64,000 nucleotides of DNA from Pseudoalteromonas carrageenovora IAM 12662 (GCF_900239935.1 NZ_LT965928.1:2745520-2809519), one strand, 5' to 3'; shown: positions 30,582 through 39,235, counted from the first letter of the stretch. The notes: generated by a model from the letters alone, not told the origin. Made by a program: numbers and translations.

Positions 30582-31394
30582 TTAAAAGCTGTATACCAAG
30601 GTGGCACTCAACTCTGAGTCGTATTTGAGGTTATCGTCTTCTGGCTTTGAATTATAACGATACATATAAGCAAACTTAAGTGATACCGCACCAATAACTT
30701 GGCTAATGAGCGCAGTTTCTGATTTTAAACGAGAGTTTAACCCAGAAAGTGATTGCTCAATACTTACATCTTGGTTAAAACGAGTTCGTTTTGAAACTAA
30801 TCGCTCCCACTGCATAGCAACACGGACTAAGTAACCTGTTTTGTTTTGCTCATCTTCACTCACTTCAGATTCATCATCTGCAACTGAGCGATACAAGCCA
30901 GGCCCAACATCAATATCAACTTTATTTTTTACGCCCTGATATACCCGCGCGCCATAACCGGTTGCTATCGTGCTTTTAAAATCAAGGCCGCTAAATTCAT
31001 CTTCTTCATAATCGCCATAAATAAAAAGTGAAGAGTTTTTAACGCCTACTTTGTAGTTCCCCTGAGCAGATACAAATATACGATTTGCGGTTACATCGGT
31101 TGTACCCGTATCGTCATTTTGGTCGCGCTTATAAAGGGAGTCTATTTTGAATTGATTTCGCCATTTCTCAAAGTCTTGATACAAGTTGCCTTTGAGCTTA
31201 AAGCTTGTGGAGTTGGTGTTACCTTTACTTAAAATTAAGCCAAACTCGGTATCACCATAAAACATTTCGCCTTTGTGTAACTCATGAATTTCTTCATCTG
31301 AAAGCTTGCCATATTCATGAAAATCCTCAAACGGATCAACTGCCCAGCTAGGGCTACTAATCATTAAAAGAATTAAAAATAAATACTTACGCAC
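30582..31394 (-). CDS. DUF481 family outer-membrane protein (YdiY-like)
   Basis: Predicted outer-membrane beta-barrel of the salt-induced DUF481 family. About 270 residues from a GTG start (VRKYLFLILL); the open frame extends 21 bases further upstream to a second start at 31415. A signal peptide ends near SPSWA. Features include DTEFGLILSKGNTNSTSFKLKGN at the start and amphipathic strands ending in a C-terminal phenylalanine (LSATLVYSF), typical of barrel proteins. AGAGAG precedes the GTG by 4 bases, so I prefer it. Members are stress-linked; the function of this one is unknown. Confidence 0.8.
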   Translation of the reverse strand: MRKYLFLILLMISSPSWAVDPFEDFHEYGKLSDEEIHELHKGEMFYGDTEFGLILSKGNTNSTSFKLKGNLYQDFEKWRNQFKIDSLYKRDQNDDTGTTDVTANRIFVSAQGNYKVGVKNSSLFIYGDYEEDEFSGLDFKSTIATGYGARVYQGVKNKVDIDVGPGLYRSVADDESEVSEDEQNKTGYLVRVAMQWERLVSKRTRFNQDVSIEQSLSGLNSRLKSETALISQVIGAVSLKFAYMYRYNSKPEDDNLKYDSELSATLVYSF

Positions 31395-31437
31395 AGAACT
31401 CTCTCTGATACACAATTAAAACAAGTAAGCGCAATGC

Positions 31438-31758
31438 TTACGCTGTTTCTTTCCATAAAATATGACAAAACGGTGCGTCTTTATCACGGCTAATTAAAAT
31501 TTTTGCAAATAACACATCGTCGGTTTCAAACTCTAAACCTACTAATACCTGAATAAAGTGTTCAGGCTCTATTTCAAGCGCTACAAAGTCTTGCCATTGG
31601 TCATCAGGTTCACCTTCTTCAATAAATCCTAACTCTTCTCGGTATTCATTAAAGTCCTCAACGTCTTTATCGCTAAGGTTATTAGGCGCCAGTTCTAAAA
31701 AAATATCATAGGCTTGGTGAGTAGCTTCTTCTTCTGTGTATAAACGTGGACCCGACAT
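31438..31758 (-). CDS. YciU/HI1450 family (DUF440) dsDNA-mimic protein
   Basis: Small acidic protein of 106 residues (E. coli YciU 109). It keeps the family order EEATHQAYDIFLELAPNNL, DWQ-like DQWQDFVALEI and DVLFAKILISRDKDAPFCHILWKE. The family fold was described in HI1450 of Haemophilus as mimicking double-stranded DNA; HI1450 has been reported to bind HU. Many Asp and Glu residues fit. It is upstream of the DUF481 gene by 44 bp, same strand. Confidence 0.85.
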   Translation of the reverse strand: MSGPRLYTEEEATHQAYDIFLELAPNNLSDKDVEDFNEYREELGFIEEGEPDDQWQDFVALEIEPEHFIQVLVGLEFETDDVLFAKILISRDKDAPFCHILWKETA

Positions 31759-32102
31759 AATTGCTTAACCTTAAGCTTTAAAGTGGCGTCATAATATCAA
31801 AACTAGAAACAAGTTTGAGAAAAATACGCTTAAAAAACAGATTTTTTTGTTACCGAGTCATGCTTGATTCAGCATTTAATAAATTCATTACTTAAGGAAC
31901 TTCCTAACACCTTGAATAACTGCATTAATTACATTTATTGCTATAAATAAACCATTAAAAACAATACCAATAAATAAAAGTAGATACTCGCTAAATTAAT
32001 TAATTATGACTAAAGGGTCACTAAATAATTCAATTTATTTTTTATAAATATGTACTTAACGCTGATAAAAACTTAAGCTCAAAAGAGGTCAGAGGAGTAA
32101 CC
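31759..32102. other. 344-bp AT-rich intergenic region
   Basis: Divergent region between the YciU-like gene and the crotonase gene, holding promoters for both. The minus strand is open from 31995 to the stop at 31888, coding a 36-residue hydrophobic peptide ending QGVRKFLK without an ATG or GTG start; it may be a remnant of a small membrane protein (see findings). No tRNA, terminator or repeat was seen. Confidence 0.5.
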
Positions 32103-32894
32103 ATGATAAAATTAGAAAAACTAAATAATATTGCTACTGTCACACTTTGCAGGGCACAAAAACAAAACGCCCTAAGCTTTGAAATGTTTGTACAATTAAA
32201 AAAAACAATCAATAACATCAAACAAGATCGCAGTATTAGAGCTGTAATCATTAAAGGCGAAGGTGAACACTTTTGTGCAGGGCTTGATGTAGCAGGCGTT
32301 ATGGCTTCCCCCTTTAACATTGTAAAATTACTATTTAAGTGGTTACCGGGTAATCAAAACCTAGCTCAAAAGGCTGTTTTAGGCTGGCAATCGTTAAGTG
32401 TACCGGTTATTGCACAAATAGATGGCAACTGCTTAGGTGGAGGATTACAAATAGCCTTAGGAGCCGACTACAGAATTGTTAATAACAATGCAAAACTTGC
32501 CATTATGGAAGCCCGCTGGGGACTTTGCCCTGATATGGGTGCAAATGTAGTACTAAGTGGCCTTGTAAAGCGCGATCATGCACAATGGCTTGCCAGTCAT
32601 GCAAATCCAATTAGTGCTCAGCAAGCTGAACAATTAGGGTTAGTTACTCAACTCACCGACGATACACAAACGGCAACACACACCATGTTAAACACATTGC
32701 TTGAGCGCTCGCCAGATACATTAGCTGCAATTAAACGTATAACACAGCAAAGCTATAAGCTTAATCAACGTAAAATATTAGCTAAAGAAACATTTAGCCA
32801 AGTGCGATTACTGCTAAACCCAAACACTAAAAAAGCGATAGCTAAAGCTAAAGGGAAAACGGATATAACTTACAATAATGCTAAGCGCTGGTAA
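32103..32894 (+). CDS. crotonase-fold enoyl-CoA hydratase/isomerase family protein
   Basis: 263-residue member of the crotonase family. The oxyanion-hole regions EHFCAGLDVAGVM and GNCLGGGLQIALGADYRI are visible. The first catalytic Glu of hydratases is Gln here (LQIALGAD), while the second (MEARWGL) is present and an Asp follows in GLCPDMGAN. This resembles dienoyl-CoA isomerases more than hydratases, but that is inference. AGGAG precedes the ATG by 6 bases. The flanks carry no fatty-acid degradation genes, so it stands alone. The substrate is unknown. Confidence 0.85.
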   Translation: MIKLEKLNNIATVTLCRAQKQNALSFEMFVQLKKTINNIKQDRSIRAVIIKGEGEHFCAGLDVAGVMASPFNIVKLLFKWLPGNQNLAQKAVLGWQSLSVPVIAQIDGNCLGGGLQIALGADYRIVNNNAKLAIMEARWGLCPDMGANVVLSGLVKRDHAQWLASHANPISAQQAEQLGLVTQLTDDTQTATHTMLNTLLERSPDTLAAIKRITQQSYKLNQRKILAKETFSQVRLLLNPNTKKAIAKAKGKTDITYNNAKRW

Positions 32895-32966
32895 GACTAA
32901 CGCCCAATGCATGGCGCGCATAAATTTGCTAAAGTTAAACCCTCATTTTATTTATAAGCTACTTAA

Positions 32967-33320
32967 ATGAAGTACTTACTCAGCAGCGCTATTATATTAT
33001 TGTGTTTAACTTTAGCTAAATTAGTTATGCATTTTATTGGCGGCAGCTTTCCTGCCCCTCTGCTAGGCATGGTTATTTTACTCACTATACTGTTATCGGG
33101 CATTGTAAAAGAGCATTATGTAATGCCCTGCGCATCACCAATCTTAAATATTATGCCAATATTTTTCATTCCTGCAGGAGTCGGTTTTATTGAGCATATA
33201 GACCTTATAAAATCGAACGGGCCTTTTTTAGTCTCTGTGGTATTACTCGTTCCTACCAGTACTTTACTGCTGGTAAGTGCGGTTATGGCTTATTTTAAAG
33301 GTAGAGATAACAATGACTGA
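32967..33320 (+). CDS. lrgA: CidA/LrgA family membrane protein
   Basis: 117 residues with four hydrophobic segments, as in CidA/LrgA holin-like proteins; the signature GSFPAPLLGMVILLTILL and the FFIPAGVGFIEH region are conserved. In staphylococci, LrgAB modulates murein hydrolase export; in Gram-negatives, related proteins take part in pyruvate or glycolate transport (not shown here). The last 8 bases overlap the start of lrgB, so the two are translationally coupled. Confidence 0.82.
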   Translation: MKYLLSSAIILLCLTLAKLVMHFIGGSFPAPLLGMVILLTILLSGIVKEHYVMPCASPILNIMPIFFIPAGVGFIEHIDLIKSNGPFLVSVVLLVPTSTLLLVSAVMAYFKGRDNND

Positions 33321-34032
33321 GCTAACACCTAATTTATGGTGGTTAAGTATCCCCTTTATTGTTGCCTTATTTGTACTGCTAAGGGCCCTAAACAAGAAAG
33401 TTCAAAACGGTGTTTTAAAATCACTTACTAATCCGGTATTTTTAAGTATTGCTATTATTGCTTTGCTGCTTGTTAACTTAAACTTGCCCTATTCCCAATT
33501 TGCCTCTCACAGTCAACTACTTAGCTGGTTATTAGAACCCGCAATTGTTGCCTTAGCACTGCCTTTATATCAGCAATTTATTCATGTACGAAAAAACTTA
33601 TTACTCATAGTAAGCTCCTGCAGTTTAGGCATTGTTAATGCTACTTTTGTTGCATTTGTACTGAGTGTGTTATTTGACGTGCCTAACAGCTTAAGTGCAT
33701 CTGTTGCGGCTTTAAGTGTAACAACGCCCATCTCTTTAATAGTGACAGACTCCTTAGGAGGAATAAGCTCGCTCGCCGCCGCCTTGGTTATTTTTATAGG
33801 CTTATTAGGGGCTTTATTTGGCTTTATGCTATTTAAACTGGCTGCTATTTATAATCACGAAGCGCAAGGCGTTGCAATGGGAACTGCGTGCCATGCAATT
33901 GGCACTGCCGCAGCCCTTAGTGAACATCCAAAAGTAGGCGCATTTTCGTCTGTTGCTATGGCATTAAGCGCATTATTAACGGCAATTATAGTGCCGTTGC
34001 TCTATCCTTTTTTAGTCAACACTTTGCTATAG
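33313..34032 (+). CDS. lrgB: LrgB family membrane protein
   Basis: 239 residues, with around seven hydrophobic segments, from the ATG at 33313. The LrgB hallmarks are PAIVALALPLYQQ, SVTTPISLIVTDSLGG and GVAMGTACHAIGTAAALSEHPK near residues 190-211. It overlaps lrgA by 8 bases (33313-33320); an in-frame start at 33277 would extend the overlap to 44 bp and is less likely. The pair lies 39 bp upstream of the MscS-type gene in the same direction, so the three genes may form one unit. Confidence 0.85.
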   Translation: MTELTPNLWWLSIPFIVALFVLLRALNKKVQNGVLKSLTNPVFLSIAIIALLLVNLNLPYSQFASHSQLLSWLLEPAIVALALPLYQQFIHVRKNLLLIVSSCSLGIVNATFVAFVLSVLFDVPNSLSASVAALSVTTPISLIVTDSLGGISSLAAALVIFIGLLGALFGFMLFKLAAIYNHEAQGVAMGTACHAIGTAAALSEHPKVGAFSSVAMALSALLTAIIVPLLYPFLVNTLL

Positions 34033-34071
34033 TTAGCAAAAATCGTATTACCATCATTTAAAGAGCCCGCT

Positions 34072-34902
34072 ATGATCAGTTCTGAAATAGAACAATTTGA
34101 AAAATACTACACCATGCTCACCGAGTACCTAGTTACCTACAGCATGCAGATTGTAGGCGCTATTTTTATATTACTACTGGGCTTATGGGTAGCTAAAAAA
34201 ATAGCCAATGTGGTTGCAAGCTTAATGGCTCGTCATAATATCGACGTTACTTTAACCAACTTTGTAAGCAATGTAGTTAAGGTATTGCTTATTGTTATGG
34301 TGGTTATTATAGCACTGGGCAAAATAGGGATAAGCGTTACTCCTTTTGTGGCAGCAATAGGTGCAGCGTCTTTAGGTGCAGGTTTAGCACTGCAAGGTAT
34401 GCTATCTAACTATGGTGCAGGCCTTGCCATTATAGCTACACGCCCTTTTGTAGTTGGCGATACCATTGAGGTTAAAAATGTAAGCGGCCAAGTTAAAACT
34501 ATAGAGCTTGGCTACACCATTTTAATAGATGAAGAAAAAGTAGAAATTACTATTCCTAACAAACATATAATGGGCGAAATAATTCATAACTCATTTAGTT
34601 ATTCATTAGTTAAAGGTGAAATAGATATTGCCTATAGTGCATGTGCTGATACCGCTATTAGTCTTATTGAAGAAGTACTCAACGCACACGAGTTAGTTGC
34701 TCAAAACCCACACTCTCAAATAGGCATAGAGCGCTTTGCTGATAGTGGCGTCACTATTAGTTACAGGTATTGGGTGCCTACTACAAAAATAATCGAAACA
34801 AAGCTCGCTATTAACGGTGGTGTTTATAAAGCTATTAACAACGCTGAAATTGAAATACCGTTCCCGCAACGCGTAGTGACCATAAATAAAAACGATATTT
34901 AA
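34072..34902 (+). CDS. small MscS-type mechanosensitive channel
   Basis: 276 residues; three N-terminal transmembrane segments (about 22-45, 65-90, 98-120). TM3 shows the MscS pore-lining pattern AAIGAASLGAGLALQGMLSNYGAGLAII with spaced Gly and Ala, then a cytoplasmic beta domain with RPFVVGDTIEV and IPNKHIMGEIIHNSF. This is MscS size (E. coli 286), relieving turgor on osmotic downshock. It lies 39 bp after lrgB. A perfect 12-bp hairpin follows 12 bp after the stop. Confidence 0.92.
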   Translation: MISSEIEQFEKYYTMLTEYLVTYSMQIVGAIFILLLGLWVAKKIANVVASLMARHNIDVTLTNFVSNVVKVLLIVMVVIIALGKIGISVTPFVAAIGAASLGAGLALQGMLSNYGAGLAIIATRPFVVGDTIEVKNVSGQVKTIELGYTILIDEEKVEITIPNKHIMGEIIHNSFSYSLVKGEIDIAYSACADTAISLIEEVLNAHELVAQNPHSQIGIERFADSGVTISYRYWVPTTKIIETKLAINGGVYKAINNAEIEIPFPQRVVTINKNDI

Positions 34903-34914
34903 CCTTTAAACTTA

Positions 34915-34942
34915 GTAGGTAATGCAGTATTGCATTACCTAC
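34915..34942 (+). terminator. 12-bp perfect hairpin after the mscS-type gene (U tract absent)
   Basis: GTAGGTAATGCA / TGCATTACCTAC with a 4-base loop lies 13-40 bases after the stop codon. A terminator would be expected here, but no T run follows; instead the MITE-like element begins 7 bases later, so insertion may have displaced the T tract. Confidence 0.55.
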
Positions 34943-34949
34943 ATCACTA

Positions 34950-35213
34950 GGGCGTGTTGATCTTTGCGGATTGAAATTTGTTCAATCTAGGGGCGATTAA
35001 ATCGCGGCGCGAGGTTTGTAACCTAGTGGGCTAAGTAAAAACTGAGTAACAAAGAGTTTATCGCCCCTAGGCAGAACCCGAAGGGCAGCGCATGTTTAGC
35101 ATTTATGCTGCGTTATCGCCTATTTATGGGGAGTAACCACACTTCATAGGCTCCGCCTTGCCTAAAAACCAAACACACTGCTGCAAATTCAACCATCAAA
35201 GTTCAACACGCCC
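34950..35213. mobile_element. 264-bp MITE-like element with terminal inverted repeats
   Basis: Left end GGGCGTGTTGATCTTTG and right end (read inward) GGGCGTGTTGAACTTTG agree at 16 of 17 bases; imperfect identity continues to about 30 bp. It is flanked by TA on each side (34948-34949 and 35214-35215), a possible 2-bp target duplication. Inside is a second inverted repeat: CTAGGGGCGATTAA at 34987 and its near-complement at 35057-35070. It has no transposase, so it would be a non-autonomous element or the ends of a decayed insertion sequence. The parent family is not identified. Confidence 0.6.
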
Positions 35214-35335
35214 TAAACTTCCCTTTCTTAGCAAAAACTCTTTTTGTGTTTGTTGTTTATTCTGTAATATAAATAATTAGTTAAATAACTATTTATTCTC
35301 TCGCTTTAATCACACAATAACAATAATGAGCCATT

Positions 35336-38300
35336 ATGAATCGCAGCCTCTTTTACTTAGGTGATTGGCAAGTCAATCCCCAGTCAAATACCGTTCAGCG
35401 AGCAGGTAAAACTAAGCAATTAGAACCTAAAGCCATAGATGTATTAGTGCACCTGTGTTTGCAAAAAGGTGAAATAGTCACCAGCGATGAGCTATTAGAT
35501 CATTGTTGGAAAAATATTGAAATTGGCGATAACCCGCTACATAAAATCATTACTCAGCTACGAAAAGCCCTTGGCGATAAAGCAAGTGAACCCACCTACA
35601 TAGAAACTATTCGAAAGCGTGGTTACCGCGTTATTGCAAAACTTGAGTTTCCTTTAGCTGAAGACATAAAAACAACTGAAAACACATGGCAAGGTGGCTC
35701 TCCTTTTTTAGGATTAAGCGCATATAATCCAGCCGATACACACCTATTTTTTGGCCGAAATAAATCGGTATCTACCTTACTTGATAGAATATCGAGTCAA
35801 GTTAATTTTGGACGCGCATTTTGTTTAATCCTAGGCCCTAGTGGCACAGGTAAGTCATCATTAGTTAATGCGGGTATACTGCCAAAGTTACTCGACGAGC
35901 GAGGCTATAACGGCATCGGAGTTCTTTCTTATTGTCAGCTCGATTTTGCAGATGTACATAAAGATAGGCTTTTTTTAGATTTAGCCTCTGCGCTACTCGA
36001 CTGGGATATAAACAATCGACCTGTATTTGAAGGGTTAAGCGCGCAAGTACTTGCTCAGCAGCTAGAGCACAGTATTGATAATGTCATCAATACCATAAAA
36101 TCAGTGCTTAGCAAAACCTCTACACAAATCCACAAGCCGCAATTATTTTTATTTATAGACCGTTTAGAAGTACTACTCTCCTCGCCACTATTTAGTAACG
36201 AAACACGTAGCCACTTTTTATCAGTTATTGAGCACTTAGCAACGTCTAAAGCGGTGATTGTATTTAGTGCGTGCAGAAACGATTTTTATCCTTTAGTGGT
36301 TGAGCAACCAAGCCTAATGGCTGGCAAAGCTAATGGCGCGCATTACGACTTAATACCCCCAAACAGGCACGAGCTTCAACAAATTATTCGCTTGCCAGCA
36401 ATAACCGCTAATTTAACGTTTTCACACGACCCGCAAACCCAAACACCACTGGATGAAATACTGTGCGCCGATACCGCCAACAACCCCGATGCACTGCCTA
36501 TGCTGCAATACACTCTGCAAGAGCTGTATTTACAGCGTAGTGATAATAACGAGTTACTGCACAGTGTTTATAAAAAACTTGGCGGTATTGAGGGCGCCAT
36601 AGGCAAAAAGGCAGAAGATGTATTTATTGGCCTTTCTAAAGCGCAACAACAGCAACTAAAAAGCGTGTTATCACAGTTAATAACGCTAAACCCTGATGGT
36701 AAAACGATTACTAGCCGCGCAGCGCGCTGGAAGGCATTAACCAATACCAGCCAAAAAGAGCTTGTTCAAGCCATGGTCGATAGCCGCTTATTTGTATCGC
36801 ACTTACAAAATCATGAGGCCTGTTTTAGCCTTGCGCACGAAGCATTATTACGTCAATGGCCACGCGCGAAACAGTGGATAAGCGATCACAAAGATGCATT
36901 AGCAATAAAAAGTCGCTTACAACACCAAGCACAAAATTGGATAGATGAAGGTAAAAGTAGCGCTTACCTCCTTGCGCCAGGTAAACCGCTACAAGAAGCG
37001 CAGCTATTGCTTAATGACAAACTGTTTAAACTAGATGATAACGAGCATGCTCTTATTAAAAGCTCTGTAAAAAGAACAAAAACAAAAGTAAGAGTAAAGC
37101 GAGTGACCGTTGCTCTATTATGCTTACTTACATTTACCGCATCATTAATGAGCTTCACTAGCTTTAAAGCCCAACAACACGCGCAAAAAAAACAGCTTGA
37201 GGCAGAAAGCTTACTGGGGTTTATGGTCGGCGACTTTGCCGACAAACTACGCAGCGTTAAACGTATGGACTTACTTGATGGCATTAGTAATAAAGCACTT
37301 GAGTATTTTACTAATCAAGTTGATGAACCAAGCTCGCTATTTAACTTTAGCAGTCAACAAGGCGAATTTAAAAGTCGCTTTCAATACGCGCAAACTCTGG
37401 AAGCCATGGGGGAAGTGGCCTATTCTCGCGGGAAAACCATTGAGGCCTTCACTGCCTTTGAAAACGCCCGCATTCGCCTTGAAGCATTATTAAAAATCCA
37501 GCCAAACAACTTAGAGCTACTCACCCTCGCCGGTGCCAATGCCTTTTGGCTCGGCCAGCTTCATTATGATAAAAGTGATTACGCTGCCACTGAGCCATTA
37601 TTTAAAAAATACCATTCATATAGCGAAAAGATGTATTCGTTAGCACCGAATGATTTTAGCTCGATTATGGAGCTATCTTATTCGTATAATTCGCTGGGAT
37701 CTTTGTATTTAAAGCAATTTAACTACATAGCCGCAAAGCAAAGCTTTACAGAGTCACTCACCCTTAAAAATGAAGCCCTTGAGCTTAAACCCAGCAACAA
37801 AAACTTACTGCGCGATAAAGCAGATACCATCAGTTGGCTGGCAAAAACAGAAGAGAAGTTAGGCGGCTTTAGTACAACGGTAAATATGTTAGAAAATGCA
37901 GCTTCAGTGGTCAAAGAAATGACTAATCGCTACCCCAATGATGCAAGCCTTTTGTATATGTCAGCAAATATACATATGCAGCAAAGCTATTTATTGAGCT
38001 ATTTAGCCGATAAACGAATAGCTTACCAAAAAGCGCTATTTGCTAACAAAATGGTAAGCAATGCATTAAAACAAGATTTCAAAGACAATAAACTTCAGCT
38101 TATGTATTACCGATCTTTAGCGCAATTATTGATGTTATCTAATGACAAAAATATTGATCCAAGGATAGAAGAAATTATTACATTCTTAAAGTCACAAAGC
38201 TTTAATAATACCAGGCTCATTAATATAAAAATTGTTTTGATTCAGTATTTTATAGATAGAAACTTACAGCATAAAGCCCAAAAATTATTAACTACGCTTG

Positions 38301-38590
38301 AGAGTAACGAAAACTACCAACAGTTGATAACTAAACAAGTAAAAATTGGTGATAATTTAGTACTTTTACGAATAAACCTGCTGAAAGCTAAGTTAGCTGC
38401 TACGAGTATACAAAAAAAACAATTTTGCTTAAATGCGCTTCAAGAAATTGCTAAAACAGTAAATACAAACCAAAGCATTCTCATAACATACCCACAGGTT
38501 CAGGCATACACTTGCTTGAACCGAGCAAACGAAATACCCAAAATTAAAGCCCGTCTGGTTAAGCTGGGCATTAACAACTTTCAACTATAA
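35336..38590 (+). CDS. wHTH-STAND NTPase-TM-TPR signal-transduction protein
   Basis: 1084 residues. Parts in order: an OmpR/CadC-type winged helix (about 1-105: LEPKAIDVLVHLCL, IGDNPLHKIITQLRKALGD, YIETIRKRGYRV); a STAND-type P-loop NTPase with Walker A GPSGTGKS (167-174), Walker B FLFIDRLEVL (271-280) and sensor-like SACRNDFY (311-318); a C-terminal NTPase part to about 580; one TM segment (about 588-608); and a TPR region (about 640-1084). The FMVGDFADKLRSVKRMDLLDGI segment after the TM is typical of TPR-linked STAND proteins. I infer a membrane-tethered sensor whose TPR is outside and whose winged helix binds DNA. The small gene at 38614 follows by 23 bp. Confidence 0.82.
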   Translation: MNRSLFYLGDWQVNPQSNTVQRAGKTKQLEPKAIDVLVHLCLQKGEIVTSDELLDHCWKNIEIGDNPLHKIITQLRKALGDKASEPTYIETIRKRGYRVIAKLEFPLAEDIKTTENTWQGGSPFLGLSAYNPADTHLFFGRNKSVSTLLDRISSQVNFGRAFCLILGPSGTGKSSLVNAGILPKLLDERGYNGIGVLSYCQLDFADVHKDRLFLDLASALLDWDINNRPVFEGLSAQVLAQQLEHSIDNVINTIKSVLSKTSTQIHKPQLFLFIDRLEVLLSSPLFSNETRSHFLSVIEHLATSKAVIVFSACRNDFYPLVVEQPSLMAGKANGAHYDLIPPNRHELQQIIRLPAITANLTFSHDPQTQTPLDEILCADTANNPDALPMLQYTLQELYLQRSDNNELLHSVYKKLGGIEGAIGKKAEDVFIGLSKAQQQQLKSVLSQLITLNPDGKTITSRAARWKALTNTSQKELVQAMVDSRLFVSHLQNHEACFSLAHEALLRQWPRAKQWISDHKDALAIKSRLQHQAQNWIDEGKSSAYLLAPGKPLQEAQLLLNDKLFKLDDNEHALIKSSVKRTKTKVRVKRVTVALLCLLTFTASLMSFTSFKAQQHAQKKQLEAESLLGFMVGDFADKLRSVKRMDLLDGISNKALEYFTNQVDEPSSLFNFSSQQGEFKSRFQYAQTLEAMGEVAYSRGKTIEAFTAFENARIRLEALLKIQPNNLELLTLAGANAFWLGQLHYDKSDYAATEPLFKKYHSYSEKMYSLAPNDFSSIMELSYSYNSLGSLYLKQFNYIAAKQSFTESLTLKNEALELKPSNKNLLRDKADTISWLAKTEEKLGGFSTTVNMLENAASVVKEMTNRYPNDASLLYMSANIHMQQSYLLSYLADKRIAYQKALFANKMVSNALKQDFKDNKLQLMYYRSLAQLLMLSNDKNIDPRIEEIITFLKSQSFNNTRLINIKIVLIQYFIDRNLQHKAQKLLTTLESNENYQQLITKQVKIGDNLVLLRINLLKAKLAATSIQKKQFCLNALQEIAKTVNTNQSILITYPQVQAYTCLNRANEIPKIKARLVKLGINNFQL

Positions 38591-38613
38591 CCATAAATAC
38601 AAAAGGAAATAAT

Positions 38614-38997
38614 ATGAATAACACTCAAGAGCAAATTCACTTTACAGTTAACATTGCACTAGGCAGTGACAACGAAGCTAACTTTACATACTCTGTAGAT
38701 GGCAAAGAAGTGACAGGCGGCGGAGTTGTTAGAACCGAAACTGCGGGCATTTATAGTTTAGATGAAGCCACGCTTGCTAAGGGCTTTTTATTTACTGGCG
38801 CCACTATTACTGATGTCGATAAAGAAGCGCCTTGCGCTCAAGACTTCAGCTTTAAAGTAAGCGATAACGGCCGTAAAATTACCGTTATCGACACCGATGA
38901 AAACCCAGGTACTGCCTGTTTAGTATTTAATGTTGAGTGCAATGGTAATCCTTATACAAGTACCGACCCTCAAGTTATCAATGAAGAAGAAAACTAA
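38614..38997 (+). CDS. 127-residue uncharacterised protein (possibly DP-EP/DUF1888-like)
   Basis: 127 residues, no signal peptide and no TM segment; acidic (many Asp and Glu). Short strands alternate with turns, suggesting a beta-sandwich: HFTVNIALGSDN, FTYSVDGKEV, GLFTGATITDVD-like, KITVIDTDENPG and CLVFNVECNG. Three cysteines are present. AGGAAA lies 7 bases before the ATG. It is only 23 bp after the STAND gene, so the two are almost certainly cotranscribed and functionally linked. I suspect the DP-EP (DUF1888) family but could not confirm it. A strong hairpin follows. Confidence 0.75.
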   Translation: MNNTQEQIHFTVNIALGSDNEANFTYSVDGKEVTGGGVVRTETAGIYSLDEATLAKGFLFTGATITDVDKEAPCAQDFSFKVSDNGRKITVIDTDENPGTACLVFNVECNGNPYTSTDPQVINEEEN

Positions 38998-39023
38998 TTA
39001 ACAACGCTTTATTATTGATTTCT

Positions 39024-39058
39024 AAATTGCACAGGCCTAATTTACCCCTGTGCAATTT
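39024..39058 (+). terminator. 12-bp perfect hairpin ending the STAND operon
   Basis: AAATTGCACAGG / CCTGTGCAATTT with an 11-base loop, 27 bp after the small gene. T-rich sequence follows (ATTTATAG), so it is a likely terminator for the two-gene unit, separating it from the GGDEF gene. Confidence 0.65.
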
Positions 39059-39235
39059 ATTTATAGACTTACCACCTTTTCGCCTACTACTCTTCAAAGT
39101 TATAAAAACTAAACCTCAGTACTTTCCTAATTAAAAACATAATAAAATAAGCAACTTAAACCAGAAGGTTACCGAAAGGTTTAAAACCCATAAATTAAAT
39201 ACACTGCTAGACACCAAGTTTCATTAACAATAAAA

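Larger units (their letters stand above)
34903..35335. other. 433-bp region between mscS-type gene and the STAND regulator
   Basis: Holds the hairpin at 34915-34942, the MITE-like element at 34950-35213, and about 120 bp of AT-rich sequence (35216-35335) that must carry the promoter of the STAND-domain gene. No coding sequence was seen. Confidence 0.6.

Noticed and set aside
34950..35213. Complete insertion sequence
   Set aside because: At 264 bp it has no open frame for a transposase; treated as a MITE-like element instead.
37197..37493. 98-residue frame inside the STAND gene
   Set aside because: Shifted frame of an intact 1084-residue gene; no ribosome site or similarity.
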